64,000 nt of DNA, taken from contig NZ_JAQZBC010000010.1 of assembly GCF_029239295.1 (NCBI RefSeq), positions 1 to 64,000 of the forward strand. The letters run 5' to 3'. The position numbers were made by a program, and so were the translations under genes. This document shows, piece after piece, positions 22,828-33,183 of the stretch (its first letter is position 1; each line of letters starts with the position of its first letter). Source of the stretch: Sphingomonas sp. Its GTDB lineage: Bacteria; Pseudomonadota; Alphaproteobacteria; Sphingomonadales; Sphingomonadaceae. The notes under the pieces were generated by a model that was given only the letters and a program-made list of their open reading frames with translations, did no database searches and was not told where the DNA came from.

Positions 22828-24414
22828 TTAGTTTAATCCACCACCCAGAGCGCGATAGAGTTCCACAAGATTGCTTCCACGCGCCAGCCGCGTTGTCACA
22901 AGTTGCTGTTGTGCAGCATAAGCGGTGCGCTGCGCATCCAGCGCAACGAGGAACGAATCCACCCCGGCGCGGTAGCGGGCGTCGGACAGCCGCGCTGCGA
23001 CCGATGCAGCCTCTGCCCGCGCCGTTTGCGCCGAGACCTGCTCCTCGATCGTGCCACGCTGCGCGAGCGCGTCGGACACCTCGCGGAAGGCCGACTGGAT
23101 TGCCCGCTCATAGGTCGCCACCGCCACTTGCTGCGACGCCTTGGCATAATCGAGATTCGCCGCGTTGCGCCCGCCGTCGAACAGCGGCAACGCCACCGAC
23201 GGCGCCGCATTATAGGTGAAGCTGCCGCCGCCGAACAAACCCGACAGCGCGGTCGAGATCGTCCCGATCGTGGCGGTCAGCGAGATGCGCGGGAAGAACG
23301 CTGCGCGCGCCGCACCGATATTGGCATTCTGCGCGATCAGCTGATGTTCCGCCTGAAGCACGTCGGGACGCCGCAGCAGAACCTCAGATGACAAATCACC
23401 CGGCAGGGCATCGCGCGTGACAGGGCCGCTGCCGAGATTGGTCGGCAGCTGATCGGCCGGAACGGTAGCCCCAACCAGCAGGTTCAGCGCGTTCTGATCA
23501 CGCGCCACCTGAGTCTGCAGCGTCGCAATATCGTTCCGCGCCGCCTGATAATTGGTTTCTGCCTGCCGCGCCTCAAGTTCGGAAGCGACACCGATCCGGA
23601 ACTGCGCCCGGGTGAGTTCCAGCGATTGCTCGAACGCCTTCAGCGTTTCGCGACTGATCCGCAGCTGTTCCTGATCCGCCGCCATGCGCAGCCAGGCGTT
23701 GGCGATTTCGGCAATCAGGCTGATCCGCGCGGCACGCTGCGCCTCCTCCGAGGCGAAATACTGCTCCAGCGCCGCGCGTGACAGATTTTGCACCCGCCCG
23801 AACAGGTCGAGCTCAAACTGCGAGAACCCGGCGTTGACCGAATAGAATTCCAGATTGGAAGAAGCGGACCCGATGCCGCCACCAACGGCGCCAGCGCCAG
23901 CTCCTGCACCAACGCCCGTACCGCCCCCGACACCGCCGGTTCCAGTGCCAGTGCCAGTACCGGTTCCAGTCCCGGTGCCAGTGCCTGTGCCGGTCCCAGC
24001 GCCTATCCCGCCAGCCGCGCCACCAGCGCCCATGCCGCCACCGGCCGCACCGAAGGCGTTGTTGGTATAGGTGCCCGAGCCGGAAATGGTCGTGTTCGGC
24101 ACCTGGCTGGCGCGCTGAATACCATATTGCGCGCGTGCCTGGAGCACGTTGCCCGCGGCAATCCGCAGGTCACGATTATTGGCCAGCCCGGCTTCGATCA
24201 CTTGCTGAAGGCGGGGATCGAGGAAGAAGTCCCGCCAGCCGATCTGCGTGATGTCCGGCGCGTCGGTCGCGGCGCGCGGATACACACCGCCTTCGGGCAA
24301 GGTGGCCGGGGCCGCGCCGACGGGGCGCACATATTTCGGTGCCAGGTTGCAGCCGGACAGGGCGGTGGCGACGGCGAGCGCCGCCAGGAGGGAACGGGAC
24401 TTCATTTCAATCAT
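22828..24414 (-). CDS. RND efflux outer membrane lipoprotein, NodT/OprM family
   Basis: TolC-like outer membrane channel, 528 aa. Lipobox ATALSGC (Cys22), then two outer-membrane-efflux repeats with periplasmic coiled coils (for example [21 protein letters not shown] and [26 protein letters not shown] at the end). Between the two predicted barrel strands of the first repeat sits an expanded glycine-rich insert (about residues 121-190) with about eleven Thr-Gly pairs. The start overlaps the pump stop by four bases (ATGA). Last gene of the tripartite efflux operon. Confidence 0.9.
   Translation of the reverse strand: MIEMKSRSLLAALAVATALSGCNLAPKYVRPVGAAPATLPEGGVYPRAATDAPDITQIGWRDFFLDPRLQQVIEAGLANNRDLRIAAGNVLQARAQYGIQRASQVPNTTISGSGTYTNNAFGAAGGGMGAGGAAGGIGAGTGTGTGTGTGTGTGTGTGTGGVGGGTGVGAGAGAGAVGGGIGSASSNLEFYSVNAGFSQFELDLFGRVQNLSRAALEQYFASEEAQRAARISLIAEIANAWLRMAADQEQLRISRETLKAFEQSLELTRAQFRIGVASELEARQAETNYQAARNDIATLQTQVARDQNALNLLVGATVPADQLPTNLGSGPVTRDALPGDLSSEVLLRRPDVLQAEHQLIAQNANIGAARAAFFPRISLTATIGTISTALSGLFGGGSFTYNAAPSVALPLFDGGRNAANLDYAKASQQVAVATYERAIQSAFREVSDALAQRGTIEEQVSAQTARAEAASVAARLSDARYRAGVDSFLVALDAQRTAYAAQQQLVTTRLARGSNLVELYRALGGGLN
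23935..24005. repeat. Hexanucleotide repeat encoding a Thr-Gly tract
   Basis: About eleven degenerate 6-base units of the type CCAGTG or CCGGTN in tandem on the + strand, which code for alternating Gly and Thr on the minus strand in the outer membrane channel gene. The units differ at third positions, so the tract is old or under coding constraint, yet copy number could still vary by slippage. Confidence 0.8.
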
Positions 24415-27400
24415 GCTCCCTGCGGCGCCGGCCCACGATCGCGATCTGAATCTGCATCGCCATCGTCGCCTTCGTCACGCAACGGTTCGTAGTTGTTGAC
24501 GTTCTGATCCCCCTCGTCGCCCTTCCCGTGGCCGAACAGCCGCGAGACGACGACGAAGAAGGTCGGAACCAGGAAGATCGCCAGCACCGTTGCCGACAGC
24601 ATGCCGCCCACCACCGAACGCCCGATCGCATTCTGACCACCAGCGCCTGCGCCGGTCGAAAGTGCCAGCGGCAGCACGCCAAAGATGAAGGCGAGACTGG
24701 TCATGAGGATCGGGCGCAGGCGCAGGCGTGCTGCCTCCACCGCCGCGTCGAACGGCTTCATGCCTTCCGCGATGCGTTCTTCCGCAAATTCCACGATCAG
24801 GATCGCGTTCTTCGCCGCCACACCTATCGTGGTGATCAGACCGACCTGAAGGTAGATGTCGTTGTTCAGCCCAGTCAGCGTCGCGGCCAACAGCGCTCCG
24901 ATGACGCCCAGCGGCACCACCAGCATCACCGCAATCGGCACTGACCAGCTCTCATAGAGTGCGGCAAGGCACAGGAAGACGATGAGCAGCGACAGGGCGT
25001 ACAACGCCGGTGCCTGGCCGCCCGACAGACGTTCCTCGAACGACAGCCCGGTCCACTCCAGCGCGGTGCCTGGCGGCAGTTTCGCCTGGATCTCCTCCAT
25101 CGCCTTCATCGCGGCGCCGGTGCTGACGCCAGGCGCCGGTGCACCCTGCAACTGCATCGCCGGCTGGCCATTGTAGCGCGTCAGCGACACTGGCGCGTTG
25201 GTCCAGCTCATCGTGGAGAAGGAGGTGAACGGCACCATCTGCCCCTGATCGTTGCGAACATAGAAGGACGCGATGTCCTCCGGCCGCACACGATAGGGCG
25301 TGTCCGCCTGGACATAGACCCGCTTCACGCGACCGCGATCGATGAAGTCGTTGACGTACGATCCGCCCCACGCGGTCGCCAGCGTCGAGTTCACCGTCGC
25401 CAGGTCCAGTCCAAGCGCACGCGCCTTGTCCTGATCGATATCGACCTTCAGCTGCGGCGCATCCTCCAGGCTGAGAGGGCGGACCTGGGCGATCAGCTTG
25501 TCCTGCATGGCCATGCCAAGCACCATGTTGCGCAGCTGGGTCAGCTTTTCATGACCGATCCCGCCCGTGTCGACGAGCTGAAGGTCAAAGCCGGTCGCAT
25601 TGCCCAGTTCCTGCACGGCCGGCGGCACCAGGGCGAAGATCATGCCGTCCTGATATTGCGAGAATACCGCCATCGACTTGGCCGCGATCGTCTGCGCCTT
25701 GTTGTCGATCCCGGGACGCTCATCCCACGGCTTCAGGCTGATGAAGGCGAGACCAGCGTTCTGCCCCTGCCCCGCGAAGCTGAAGCCGTTGATGGTGAAC
25801 ACGGACTGGACGCCCGGCTGCTCCAGGAAATAATTGCGAACGAGGTCCAGACCCTTGTCGGTCCGCGCCGTGGTGGCACCCGCCGGCCCCTGCACGAGGG
25901 CAATGACCGTTCCCTGATCTTCATCGGGGAGGAAGGCGCTGGGCAGGCGAGCGAACAGGAACACCATGCCGCCGACGATCAGCAGATAGACGAGCATAGA
26001 CCGCTTCCAGCTGCGCGCCGTCCGCTTCACGCCCTTCTCGTACTTGATCGTGCCCTTTTCAAAGGTGCGATTGAACCAGCGGAAGAAGCGGGCAAAAATC
26101 CCGTTGCCTTCATGCTTGGTCGGATCGTGCGGCTTCAGGATCGTGGCGCACAACGCTGGCGTCAGGATCAACGCCACCAGCACCGACAGGATCATCGCCG
26201 AAACGATGGTGATCGAGAACTGGCGATAAATGACGCCGGTGGATCCGCCGAAGAACGCCATCGGCAGGAACACCGCCGACAGCACCATGCCGATGCCGAT
26301 CAGCGCGCCGGAGATTTCGTCCATCGACTTGCGCGCTGCGTCCTTGGGGCTGAGCCCCTCGTCCACGATCAGACGCTCGACGTTTTCCACCACGACGATG
26401 GCGTCATCGACCAATAGACCGATGGCTAGCACCATGCCGAACAAGGTCAGCGTGTTGATGGAGAAGCCCGCCGCCTGCATGATTGCGAAGGTGCCCAGCA
26501 GAACGACCGGCACGGCGATCGTCGGGATCAACGTCGCGCGCCAGTTCTGCAGGAACAGGAACATCACCAGGAACACGAGGACGACCGCCTCGACGAGCGT
26601 GTGGATCACCTGTTCGACCGAGAGGCGGACGAAGGGCGTGGTGTCGAACGGGTACGCCACCTTCACATCGGCCGGGAAGTCCTTGGCGATCGTCTGCACC
26701 TGGGCCTTCACCGCCTCGACGGTATCAAGCGCGTTGGCACCTGCCGCCAGACGAACGCCGAAACCTGCCGCCGGCTTGCCGTTGAACTTCGTATCGAAGC
26801 CGTAGTTTTCCGCGCCAATCTCGATCCGAGCCACATCGGCCAGGCGAACGACAGCGCCACTCTCGGCGGTCTTCAGCCGAATCTTTCCGAACTGCTCCGG
26901 GGTCTGCAGGCGTGACTGTACCGATACCGTCGCGTTCAGCATCTGCTCCTTGGGAGCGGGCTGCGCACCGATCTGACCGGCCGAAACCTGCGCATTCTGC
27001 GCGCGGATAGCGTTCGTCACGTCGGCAATCGTGAGCTGGTAATTGTTCAGCTTCAGCGGATCGACCCAGATCCGCATTGCATATTGCGAGCCGAAGATCT
27101 GGAGCTCGCCAACGCCGTTCAGGCGGCTGACGGGATCCTGCATTCGCGACACGACCATGTCCGATAGATCGGTGATCGAGTGCGAGCCGTCTTCCGAATA
27201 CACGCCAACAATGACGAGGAAGCTGGCGGCTGATTTCTGAACCTGGATGCCCTGCTGCTGCACTTCCTGCGGCAGCAGCGGCGTGGCCGCCTGCAATTTG
27301 TTCTGAACCTGAACCTGCGCAATGTCAGGATCGGTCCCTTGTTCGAACGTCAGCGTGATGGTGAGGACGCCGGACGACGATGAGGATGACGAAAAATACC

Positions 27401-27626
27401 GCAGATTATCGATGCCGCGAAGCTGCTGCTCGATTATCTGCGTGGTGGTGCGTTCCAGGGTCGTGGCGTCCGCGCCCGGGTAGGTCGCGGTGATCGACAC
27501 CGTGGGCGGCGCGATCTGCGGAAACTGTGCAACCGGGAGACTGCGGATGGCGATAACGCCAGCCAGCATCAGGACGATCGCGATCACCCATGCGAAGATG
27601 GGTCGATCGATGAAATAGCGTGCCAT
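24411..27626 (-). CDS. RND multidrug efflux permease, AcrB/MexB (HAE1) family
   Basis: Proton-driven inner membrane pump, 1071 aa, twelve helices with two large periplasmic loops. Signature features: N-terminal [20 protein letters not shown], proton-relay Asp pair in helix 4 ([17 protein letters not shown]), and [14 protein letters not shown] in helix 10. The phenylalanine-bearing porter domains suggest hydrophobic drugs or detergents as substrates. It lies 6 bp after the adaptor gene and overlaps the channel gene start. Confidence 0.95.
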   Translation of the reverse strand: MARYFIDRPIFAWVIAIVLMLAGVIAIRSLPVAQFPQIAPPTVSITATYPGADATTLERTTTQIIEQQLRGIDNLRYFSSSSSSSGVLTITLTFEQGTDPDIAQVQVQNKLQAATPLLPQEVQQQGIQVQKSAASFLVIVGVYSEDGSHSITDLSDMVVSRMQDPVSRLNGVGELQIFGSQYAMRIWVDPLKLNNYQLTIADVTNAIRAQNAQVSAGQIGAQPAPKEQMLNATVSVQSRLQTPEQFGKIRLKTAESGAVVRLADVARIEIGAENYGFDTKFNGKPAAGFGVRLAAGANALDTVEAVKAQVQTIAKDFPADVKVAYPFDTTPFVRLSVEQVIHTLVEAVVLVFLVMFLFLQNWRATLIPTIAVPVVLLGTFAIMQAAGFSINTLTLFGMVLAIGLLVDDAIVVVENVERLIVDEGLSPKDAARKSMDEISGALIGIGMVLSAVFLPMAFFGGSTGVIYRQFSITIVSAMILSVLVALILTPALCATILKPHDPTKHEGNGIFARFFRWFNRTFEKGTIKYEKGVKRTARSWKRSMLVYLLIVGGMVFLFARLPSAFLPDEDQGTVIALVQGPAGATTARTDKGLDLVRNYFLEQPGVQSVFTINGFSFAGQGQNAGLAFISLKPWDERPGIDNKAQTIAAKSMAVFSQYQDGMIFALVPPAVQELGNATGFDLQLVDTGGIGHEKLTQLRNMVLGMAMQDKLIAQVRPLSLEDAPQLKVDIDQDKARALGLDLATVNSTLATAWGGSYVNDFIDRGRVKRVYVQADTPYRVRPEDIASFYVRNDQGQMVPFTSFSTMSWTNAPVSLTRYNGQPAMQLQGAPAPGVSTGAAMKAMEEIQAKLPPGTALEWTGLSFEERLSGGQAPALYALSLLIVFLCLAALYESWSVPIAVMLVVPLGVIGALLAATLTGLNNDIYLQVGLITTIGVAAKNAILIVEFAEERIAEGMKPFDAAVEAARLRLRPILMTSLAFIFGVLPLALSTGAGAGGQNAIGRSVVGGMLSATVLAIFLVPTFFVVVSRLFGHGKGDEGDQNVNNYEPLRDEGDDGDADSDRDRGPAPQGA

Positions 27627-27632
27627 GTAAGC

Positions 27633-28916
27633 TTACTTCGCCTGAGCCGGGGCGTTCTGCTGCCCTTCGGGCTGGCCAGCCTGCTGTGGCTGACCCTGCC
27701 CCTTGCCTTGGGGTTGCGGCTGAGCGCCCGGCGCCCCGCCTGGCCGGCCACCCGGCGCGCCCACGCCGGCCGGAGCCGCATTGGGGTTCCACGGCTTGGG
27801 CGCTACCGGCATTCCCGGGCGCAACATGCCGCCGCCGCCTTCGACGATAACGCGATCGCCGGCTTTCAGCCCGCCGGTGACCAGCCAATCCTCGCCGATC
27901 GTGCGGTCGGTGACCAGGATGCGCGGCTCAACCTTGTTGTCCTTCCCGACCACCATGGCCGTTGCCTGACCACTTTCGTTGCGCTGTACGGCGCGCTGGG
28001 GCACCAGAATGCCATTTGGCTCGGTGCCCTCGACCAGCTCTGCGCGGACGTACATGCCGGGCAGCAGCAAGCTGCGGGGGTTCTGGAAGATGGCGCGGAT
28101 CGTCTGCGTGCCCGTCGTCGGATCAACCGTGACGTCAGTGAACTGCAACTTGCCCTCGATGGGGTAAAGCGAGCCATCGTCCAGCCGCAGGCGAACGCGC
28201 GCAGCGCCACCACCGCGAGACAATTCGCCCGCCGCGATCGACTGCCGCAACCGCAGCAGGTCGGCGCTCGACTGCGGCACATCGACGTAGATCGGATCGA
28301 GGCGCTGGATGGTCGTCAGCGGGTTGGTCTGGCCGGACGTCGCCAGGGCGCCCGTCGTCGACAGGGCGCGTCCGATGCGGCCCGAGATCGGCGCGCGAAC
28401 GGTGGTGCGCTCAAGATCGATTTGCGCCGAACGCAAGGCGGCCTGTTGCGCCGCGACATCCGCCTGCGCCTGCTGCGCCGACGTGATCGCGTTTTCATAT
28501 TCCTGCCGCGCGATCGCGTTGATCTTCACCAGTTCGCCATAGCGACGCTGGAGCGCTGCGCTGGACGCAATGGCAGCGCGGGCGCGCGCCAGCGATGCTC
28601 GCGCGCTGGCGACGGCCGCGACATAGGGCTGCTGGTCGATCCGGAACAGCGGCTGCCCGCGACGAACGGCGTCGCCCTCCGTGAACAGGCGCTCGACGAT
28701 CAGGCCATTGACCTGCGGACGCACCTCAGAGGTTTCAAACGCGGCTGTACGACCCGGCAACGTCGTGGTCAGCGTCACAGCCTGCGGCTGAACGGTGATG
28801 ACCGAGACTTGAGGCGGCCCAGCCTGCTGCTGCTGCTGACCCTGATCGTTCTGCCCACCGCAGGCGGACACCGACGCCAGCAGCAGGGCTGATAGCGCGA
28901 CCCTCTTGAATGCCAT
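27633..28916 (-). CDS. RND efflux periplasmic adaptor lipoprotein, AcrA/MexA family
   Basis: Membrane fusion protein of 427 aa. Signal peptide with lipobox SVSAC (Cys19); barrel-sandwich halves (TTTLPGRTAAFETSEVRP, then RTTVRAPISGRIGRALSTTG) flank an alpha-helical hairpin (about residues 100-165). The C-terminal 50 residues are a Pro/Gly/Gln-rich tail (from PGGRPGGAPGAQPQPQGKG), longer than usual. First gene of the adaptor-pump-channel operon, facing the TetR regulator gene. Confidence 0.92.
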   Translation of the reverse strand: MAFKRVALSALLLASVSACGGQNDQGQQQQQAGPPQVSVITVQPQAVTLTTTLPGRTAAFETSEVRPQVNGLIVERLFTEGDAVRRGQPLFRIDQQPYVAAVASARASLARARAAIASSAALQRRYGELVKINAIARQEYENAITSAQQAQADVAAQQAALRSAQIDLERTTVRAPISGRIGRALSTTGALATSGQTNPLTTIQRLDPIYVDVPQSSADLLRLRQSIAAGELSRGGGAARVRLRLDDGSLYPIEGKLQFTDVTVDPTTGTQTIRAIFQNPRSLLLPGMYVRAELVEGTEPNGILVPQRAVQRNESGQATAMVVGKDNKVEPRILVTDRTIGEDWLVTGGLKAGDRVIVEGGGGMLRPGMPVAPKPWNPNAAPAGVGAPGGRPGGAPGAQPQPQGKGQGQPQQAGQPEGQQNAPAQAK

Positions 28917-28934
28917 ATAGTTCTCTGAAATAAA

Positions 28935-28954
28935 GTGAGTGATCGTTCACTCAC
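28935..28954. promoter_or_regulatory. Palindromic operator for the TetR-type efflux repressor
   Basis: GTGAGTGA, four bases, TCACTCAC: a perfect 8-bp inverted repeat between the adaptor gene start (28916) and the regulator gene. The spacing and sequence resemble AcrR/TtgR-class operators. Its position would repress the efflux operon and the regulator together. Binding is inferred. Confidence 0.75.
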
Positions 28955-29670
28955 GTTTGCTGCTACTGCGAACTAGAAAACGCGTCAAGTCGAGGAGAGA
29001 GATCATCGAACAGTGTCGCGCAGCCCTTCCCGGCTTGCGCATCGGGCGGGCAAACGCACGACGGGAGAAATTGATCCAAGCTGCACGCGAAGCGTTTGCG
29101 GCGAACGGCTTCCATGGCACCGGCATGGCGCAGATTGCGCAGACGTCGGGCATTGCCGTGGGGCAGATCTATCGCGATTTTGCCAACAAGGAAGCGATTG
29201 TGGCGGAGATCGTCGCGCGCGATCTTGAGAATTTCCTGTCCGAGCGCGGCCTGTGCGCGGCGGGTGCGACCGGTGATCCAGCCGCTGTGCGCGAGTGGAT
29301 CGAGCAGTTCGTCGCCTGTGAAAATCCGGAGGGCGGGCGGCTCGTTGCCGAGATCATGGCCGAGGCGTCGCGTAACGAGCGCACCGCCGAGATCGTCCGG
29401 ACGGTGCAGGAACGCATGCGTGGCGAACTGACGTCGGCCCTGCGCCTGTTGGTGCCGGCGACGGTGTCACCGAGTCGCTTTGCATGCGTGGCACAGATGA
29501 TCCAGACGATCTCCGCCGGCGTGTTTCAACGTCGTGTCACAGAGCAGGATCAGCCAAGCGCCGATGTGATCCGATCGCTGATGAACTGCATCAACGCCGC
29601 GATCGACGGGCTTCAGCACGAAACGGCGGAAGACGCCGACCGCGACAGCGTTTCCGCGCAATGCTCCTGA
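28939..29670 (+). CDS. TetR/AcrR-family repressor of the efflux operon
   Basis: Helix-turn-helix domain at NARREKLIQAAREAFAANGF then GMAQIAQTSGIAVGQIYRDF (about residues 39-85 of the longest frame), followed by a variable ligand-binding domain. Divergent placement to the RND operon and the palindrome between them mark it as the local repressor. The longest frame begins with GTG at 28939, inside the operator, which is unlikely as a true start. A strong GAGGAGAGAG ribosome site at 28992-29001 is followed by ATC rather than a standard start codon; the next candidate is TTG at 29035. The start is unresolved. Confidence 0.85.
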   Translation: MIVHSRLLLLRTRKRVKSRREIIEQCRAALPGLRIGRANARREKLIQAAREAFAANGFHGTGMAQIAQTSGIAVGQIYRDFANKEAIVAEIVARDLENFLSERGLCAAGATGDPAAVREWIEQFVACENPEGGRLVAEIMAEASRNERTAEIVRTVQERMRGELTSALRLLVPATVSPSRFACVAQMIQTISAGVFQRRVTEQDQPSADVIRSLMNCINAAIDGLQHETAEDADRDSVSAQCS

Positions 29671-29683
29671 CCGCGTGGCGCCG

Positions 29684-31732
29684 CTAGCGCCGGAAGCGCA
29701 AGCCGATCCACAGCGTTCGCGGCGTCGCTCGCTCGATCACGTTGGCGCCGCTGATCCCGGCTTCGACCAGTTCGTCGAACAGGTTTTCGCCCCGTGCCTC
29801 GATCGCGAGGCTAGTCGTGATGGGCACCGCAAGATAGGCGTCGAGGGTCGTCGCTGGCGCCAGAACGCGCGCGTTCTGATCGTCCTCGAACTGGTCGGAG
29901 ACGTGTCGCACGGTGGCGGAGGCAGTCCATTGTCCCTGCCGCAGCCCGAGCGTGCCGGATAGCTGATCGCGTGGTGTCTGCGCGGGGCGCAATCCATCGA
30001 GCGCCGCCGCCGGACCAGATGCTTCGACCCGCGGATTGACGTGGCTCCATGAGGCGATGGCGAACAATGGCCCGGTCTGCCACCGGGCATCCAACTCCAA
30101 TCCGGTCGACCGGATCGCGTCGAGGTTCTGCCGCACGCGATAGGCGCCGTTGACGAACCCGACGCCCGGGAAGGTGCCAGGCCCCTGCCCCGCCGTCACA
30201 TTGGCAATGGCGTTCGACAGCCGGTTCCAGAACACCGTGGCCGTCAGCGAGAGATTGGTGACTGGGGTAATCGTGACGCCACCATCCACACCGCTGAGCC
30301 GTTCGGGCGCAAGTTCCGGATTGGCGGCGGTCGCATCGGCGCCGACACGGAATGGGCGGTACAGCTCGTTCAGGGTCGGCAGTCGCCACCCACGATAACC
30401 GCTTACGCGCAGCGTGACGGCGTCGACCGGCGCGAAGGCAAGCCCGGCGCGGCCGGTCCATTCGGTACCGCTGCGATCAGCAAAGCGAGCGGCAGTCAGC
30501 GGCACGCCCGTTGCCAGCGTATATTCGTCCAGCTGCCCGTCGGCGATCCGCCAGCGATCGACACGACCACCGAGCGTCAATGTCCACGCTCCGGCCTCCA
30601 CGCTGCCGTCAGCGAAAATGCCGGCGGTCCTGCTGCTGCCGCCCGCGATCCGGCGGCGGGTCGGCACGCCAGCGACATAGGTATAGTTTTCCTGCGTCTG
30701 ACCGCTGACGTCGCGGACGTCGATCCCCAGCCGCAGATCGCGGCCACTGCCAACGGGTGGAACGATCTCGAACCGGGCGCCAATACCCGTGGCGGGGGTG
30801 TTATATTGGTCGAGCGTCTGGCTCGCGCTCACCCGCCCTGCCGCAACGCTGGCAAATTGCGACGCGAAGGCCCGTGTCTGGAGATAAGCGAGCGCCGAAT
30901 ATCCCCACGCGCCGCGCCCTACCAGGCGCAGGCTGGCGTCAGCGCCCTCGCTCCGGTTGGCGGTGAAGGCAGTGCCGCGTTCGCGCTGATCGGTGAAGCC
31001 GCTGACATTCGCCTGAAGTTCCGTGTCGGGCGCGACCCTGATGACGCCGCGGATCGCTGCCGATGCCTGCTCATAGGGAGCGGCGCGGTCGGCCGGACCG
31101 CGCGCAGAGGCGATGACCGGGATGAACCCGTCACCGCGGGCGTAAGCGGCAGACACCGTGGCGAAGCCGGGCCCAGACACGAAGGTGCCAGAGGCCTGCG
31201 CGTCCAGCGAGTCGCGGCTGCCATAGGCCAGGCTGCCGAGCAGTCCCGGCTGGTCGCGCGGATCGGCACTTTCAAGCTCAACCGTGCCGGCAAGCGCGCC
31301 GGGTCCGAAATAGCCACTTCCGCCCCCGCGCGTCACCCGAATGCGGCCGATCCGATCCGTCGCATAGGCAGGAAACGGCACCCAGCCGCCGAACGGATCG
31401 GCTTGCGGTACGCCGTCCAGCACCAGCAATGCGCGGCTTGATGCGTTGCCGCCGATGCCGCGAAGCGAGATACCCTGACTGGTCGGATTGGCCGACCGCG
31501 AGTCGGATCGGCGAAACTGCTGAAGCCCCGCGACGTCGGCGAGGACGCTTTCCAGCCGATCGCTGGCATTGGCGCTGATCCGCGCGGCGTCGATCGTGAC
31601 CACGTCGGCGGTGCGATCGCCCGGCCGATCGTCGAGACCACGGCCTGTCACGACGATATCAGGGAGCGACTGCGCGTGCGCAGCGGTGGGCAGCAGGATC
31701 AGGCAAAGGGCAGTGCCGGCGCAACGGTTCAT
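29684..31732 (-). CDS. TonB-dependent outer membrane receptor
   Basis: A 682-aa receptor: signal peptide ending AHAQ, a TonB box-like SLPDIVVTGR, a plug domain with LADVAGLQQFRRSDSRSANP and TSQGISLRGIGGNASSRALLVLDG, then a 22-strand barrel ending ATPRTLWIGLRFRR with terminal aromatic pattern. The length is close to BtuB-like receptors, but I see no cobalamin riboswitch or uptake genes nearby, so the substrate stays open. Its upstream neighbour on the same strand, 53 bp away, is otsA's opposite flank; no obvious promoter was identified. Confidence 0.85.
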   Translation of the reverse strand: MNRCAGTALCLILLPTAAHAQSLPDIVVTGRGLDDRPGDRTADVVTIDAARISANASDRLESVLADVAGLQQFRRSDSRSANPTSQGISLRGIGGNASSRALLVLDGVPQADPFGGWVPFPAYATDRIGRIRVTRGGGSGYFGPGALAGTVELESADPRDQPGLLGSLAYGSRDSLDAQASGTFVSGPGFATVSAAYARGDGFIPVIASARGPADRAAPYEQASAAIRGVIRVAPDTELQANVSGFTDQRERGTAFTANRSEGADASLRLVGRGAWGYSALAYLQTRAFASQFASVAAGRVSASQTLDQYNTPATGIGARFEIVPPVGSGRDLRLGIDVRDVSGQTQENYTYVAGVPTRRRIAGGSSRTAGIFADGSVEAGAWTLTLGGRVDRWRIADGQLDEYTLATGVPLTAARFADRSGTEWTGRAGLAFAPVDAVTLRVSGYRGWRLPTLNELYRPFRVGADATAANPELAPERLSGVDGGVTITPVTNLSLTATVFWNRLSNAIANVTAGQGPGTFPGVGFVNGAYRVRQNLDAIRSTGLELDARWQTGPLFAIASWSHVNPRVEASGPAAALDGLRPAQTPRDQLSGTLGLRQGQWTASATVRHVSDQFEDDQNARVLAPATTLDAYLAVPITTSLAIEARGENLFDELVEAGISGANVIERATPRTLWIGLRFRR

Positions 31733-31785
31733 CGCCCGCCTATGGGTCGGCGCCTACCCTGCGCGCAAGCGGCGAGAACGCACCG

Positions 31786-33183
31786 TCACAGCGGCGTGGG
31801 GACTTCCTTCGCCGGCTCGACGGCCGCTAGCACGTCGGTGAACCGCTTGCGCCACCAGATGACGTCTTCATTGACGACATTGTCGAACATCGGCCGCCAG
31901 CGCGCGATCCGTTCGTCGAGTGGCATGTTCAGCGCCTGCTCGATCGCATCCGCCATCTCATCCGGGCTGTACGGGTTGATGATGAGCGCGCCGGTCAGCT
32001 GCGCGGCCGCCCCTGCGAAGCGCGACAGGATCAGCACACCCGGATCAGCCGGGTCCTGCGCCGCGACAAACTCCTTCGCGACCAGGTTCATGCCGTCGCG
32101 CAGCGGCGTCACCAGCCCGATCTTTGCCGCGCGGTAGACACCGGCAAGCACGCTACGCGGCAGGCCGCGGTTCACGTAGCGAAGCGGCACCCAGTCGATC
32201 TCCGCATGCGCGCCGTTGATCCGACCCGACAGTGCATCAAGCGTGGCGCGAATGTCCTGATAGCTCTGCACGCTGGCGCGCGACGGCGGCGCGATTTGAA
32301 GCATGGTGACCTTCGCATGAGCGTCGGGCCGGGTATCGAGGAACCGCAGATAGCCGTTGAACCGCTCCTCCAGCCCCTTGGAATAATCGAGCCGGTCGAC
32401 ACCGACGATCAGACGCCGTCCACTCAGGCTGTCTATGACACGATCCTGGGTCACCACCGCATCGCTGCTCTGCGCGCTGGCGATGAATTCCCGCGCATCG
32501 ATCCCGATTGGGCAGGCGATCGCCCGAATCGTGCGGCCACCCACCGTGACCCGATCATCCTCCTCGATCGTGCCGCCCATCTCGCGCATCACATAATCGT
32601 GGAAGGTTTCAAGCCACTCGCGCGTGTGGAAGCCGATCACGTCATAGGCGAACAGCGCCTCCACCAGGCGGCGATGTTCCGGCAGGGCGTGAAGCAGATC
32701 CGTTGGCGGCCAGGGGATGTGGAGAAAGAAGCCCAGGCGATTGGTGACGCCTTGCTGGCGTAGAAGCCAGCCCAGCGGGATCATGTGATAATCGTGGACC
32801 CAGATCAGATCGTCAGGCTCGATATGCGGGCTGATCACCTCCGCGAACAGGCGGTTCACCCGTTCATAGCCGCCCTGAAAGTCTCGCTCGAATTCGGTCA
32901 GGCCAAGCCGGTAGTGGAACAGCGGCCAAAGGGTACGGTTGGCGTAGCCGTCGTAATATTCATCGACGTCCTGTTCGGGCAGGTCGATCGTGGCAGAGGT
33001 GACGCCGTCGAACGTCTCGAACTTCAGATCACCCGTCTCGCCCGTCTCGCCCGACCAGCCGAACCATATGCCATCCCCCTCGCGCAGCGCGGCGGTCAGC
33101 GCGACCGCCAACCCCCCTTGTGCACTTGGCTGTTGCGGCGTTGGCGCAGAAACTCGGTTGGAGATGACGATCAGTCGGCTCAA
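31786..33183 (-). CDS. otsA: Trehalose-6-phosphate synthase
   Basis: GT20 enzyme joining UDP-glucose and glucose-6-phosphate, 465 aa. Visible motifs: N-terminal RLIVISNRVSAP, GLAVALTAALREGDGIWFGW (nucleotide-sugar glycine loop), DLIWVHDYHMIPLGWLLRQQG, and the C-terminal GLVTPLRDGMNLVAKEFVAAQ with the UDP-binding Asp/Glu. Overlaps the GH15 gene by four bases; third gene of otsB-GH15-otsA. Trehalose is a classic osmotic and desiccation protectant. Confidence 0.95.
   Translation of the reverse strand: MSRLIVISNRVSAPTPQQPSAQGGLAVALTAALREGDGIWFGWSGETGETGDLKFETFDGVTSATIDLPEQDVDEYYDGYANRTLWPLFHYRLGLTEFERDFQGGYERVNRLFAEVISPHIEPDDLIWVHDYHMIPLGWLLRQQGVTNRLGFFLHIPWPPTDLLHALPEHRRLVEALFAYDVIGFHTREWLETFHDYVMREMGGTIEEDDRVTVGGRTIRAIACPIGIDAREFIASAQSSDAVVTQDRVIDSLSGRRLIVGVDRLDYSKGLEERFNGYLRFLDTRPDAHAKVTMLQIAPPSRASVQSYQDIRATLDALSGRINGAHAEIDWVPLRYVNRGLPRSVLAGVYRAAKIGLVTPLRDGMNLVAKEFVAAQDPADPGVLILSRFAGAAAQLTGALIINPYSPDEMADAIEQALNMPLDERIARWRPMFDNVVNEDVIWWRKRFTDVLAAVEPAKEVPTPL

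Noticed and set aside
31733..31785. Possible cobalamin riboswitch before the TonB receptor
   Set aside because: Only 53 bases precede the receptor gene and no B12-box-like sequence is visible.
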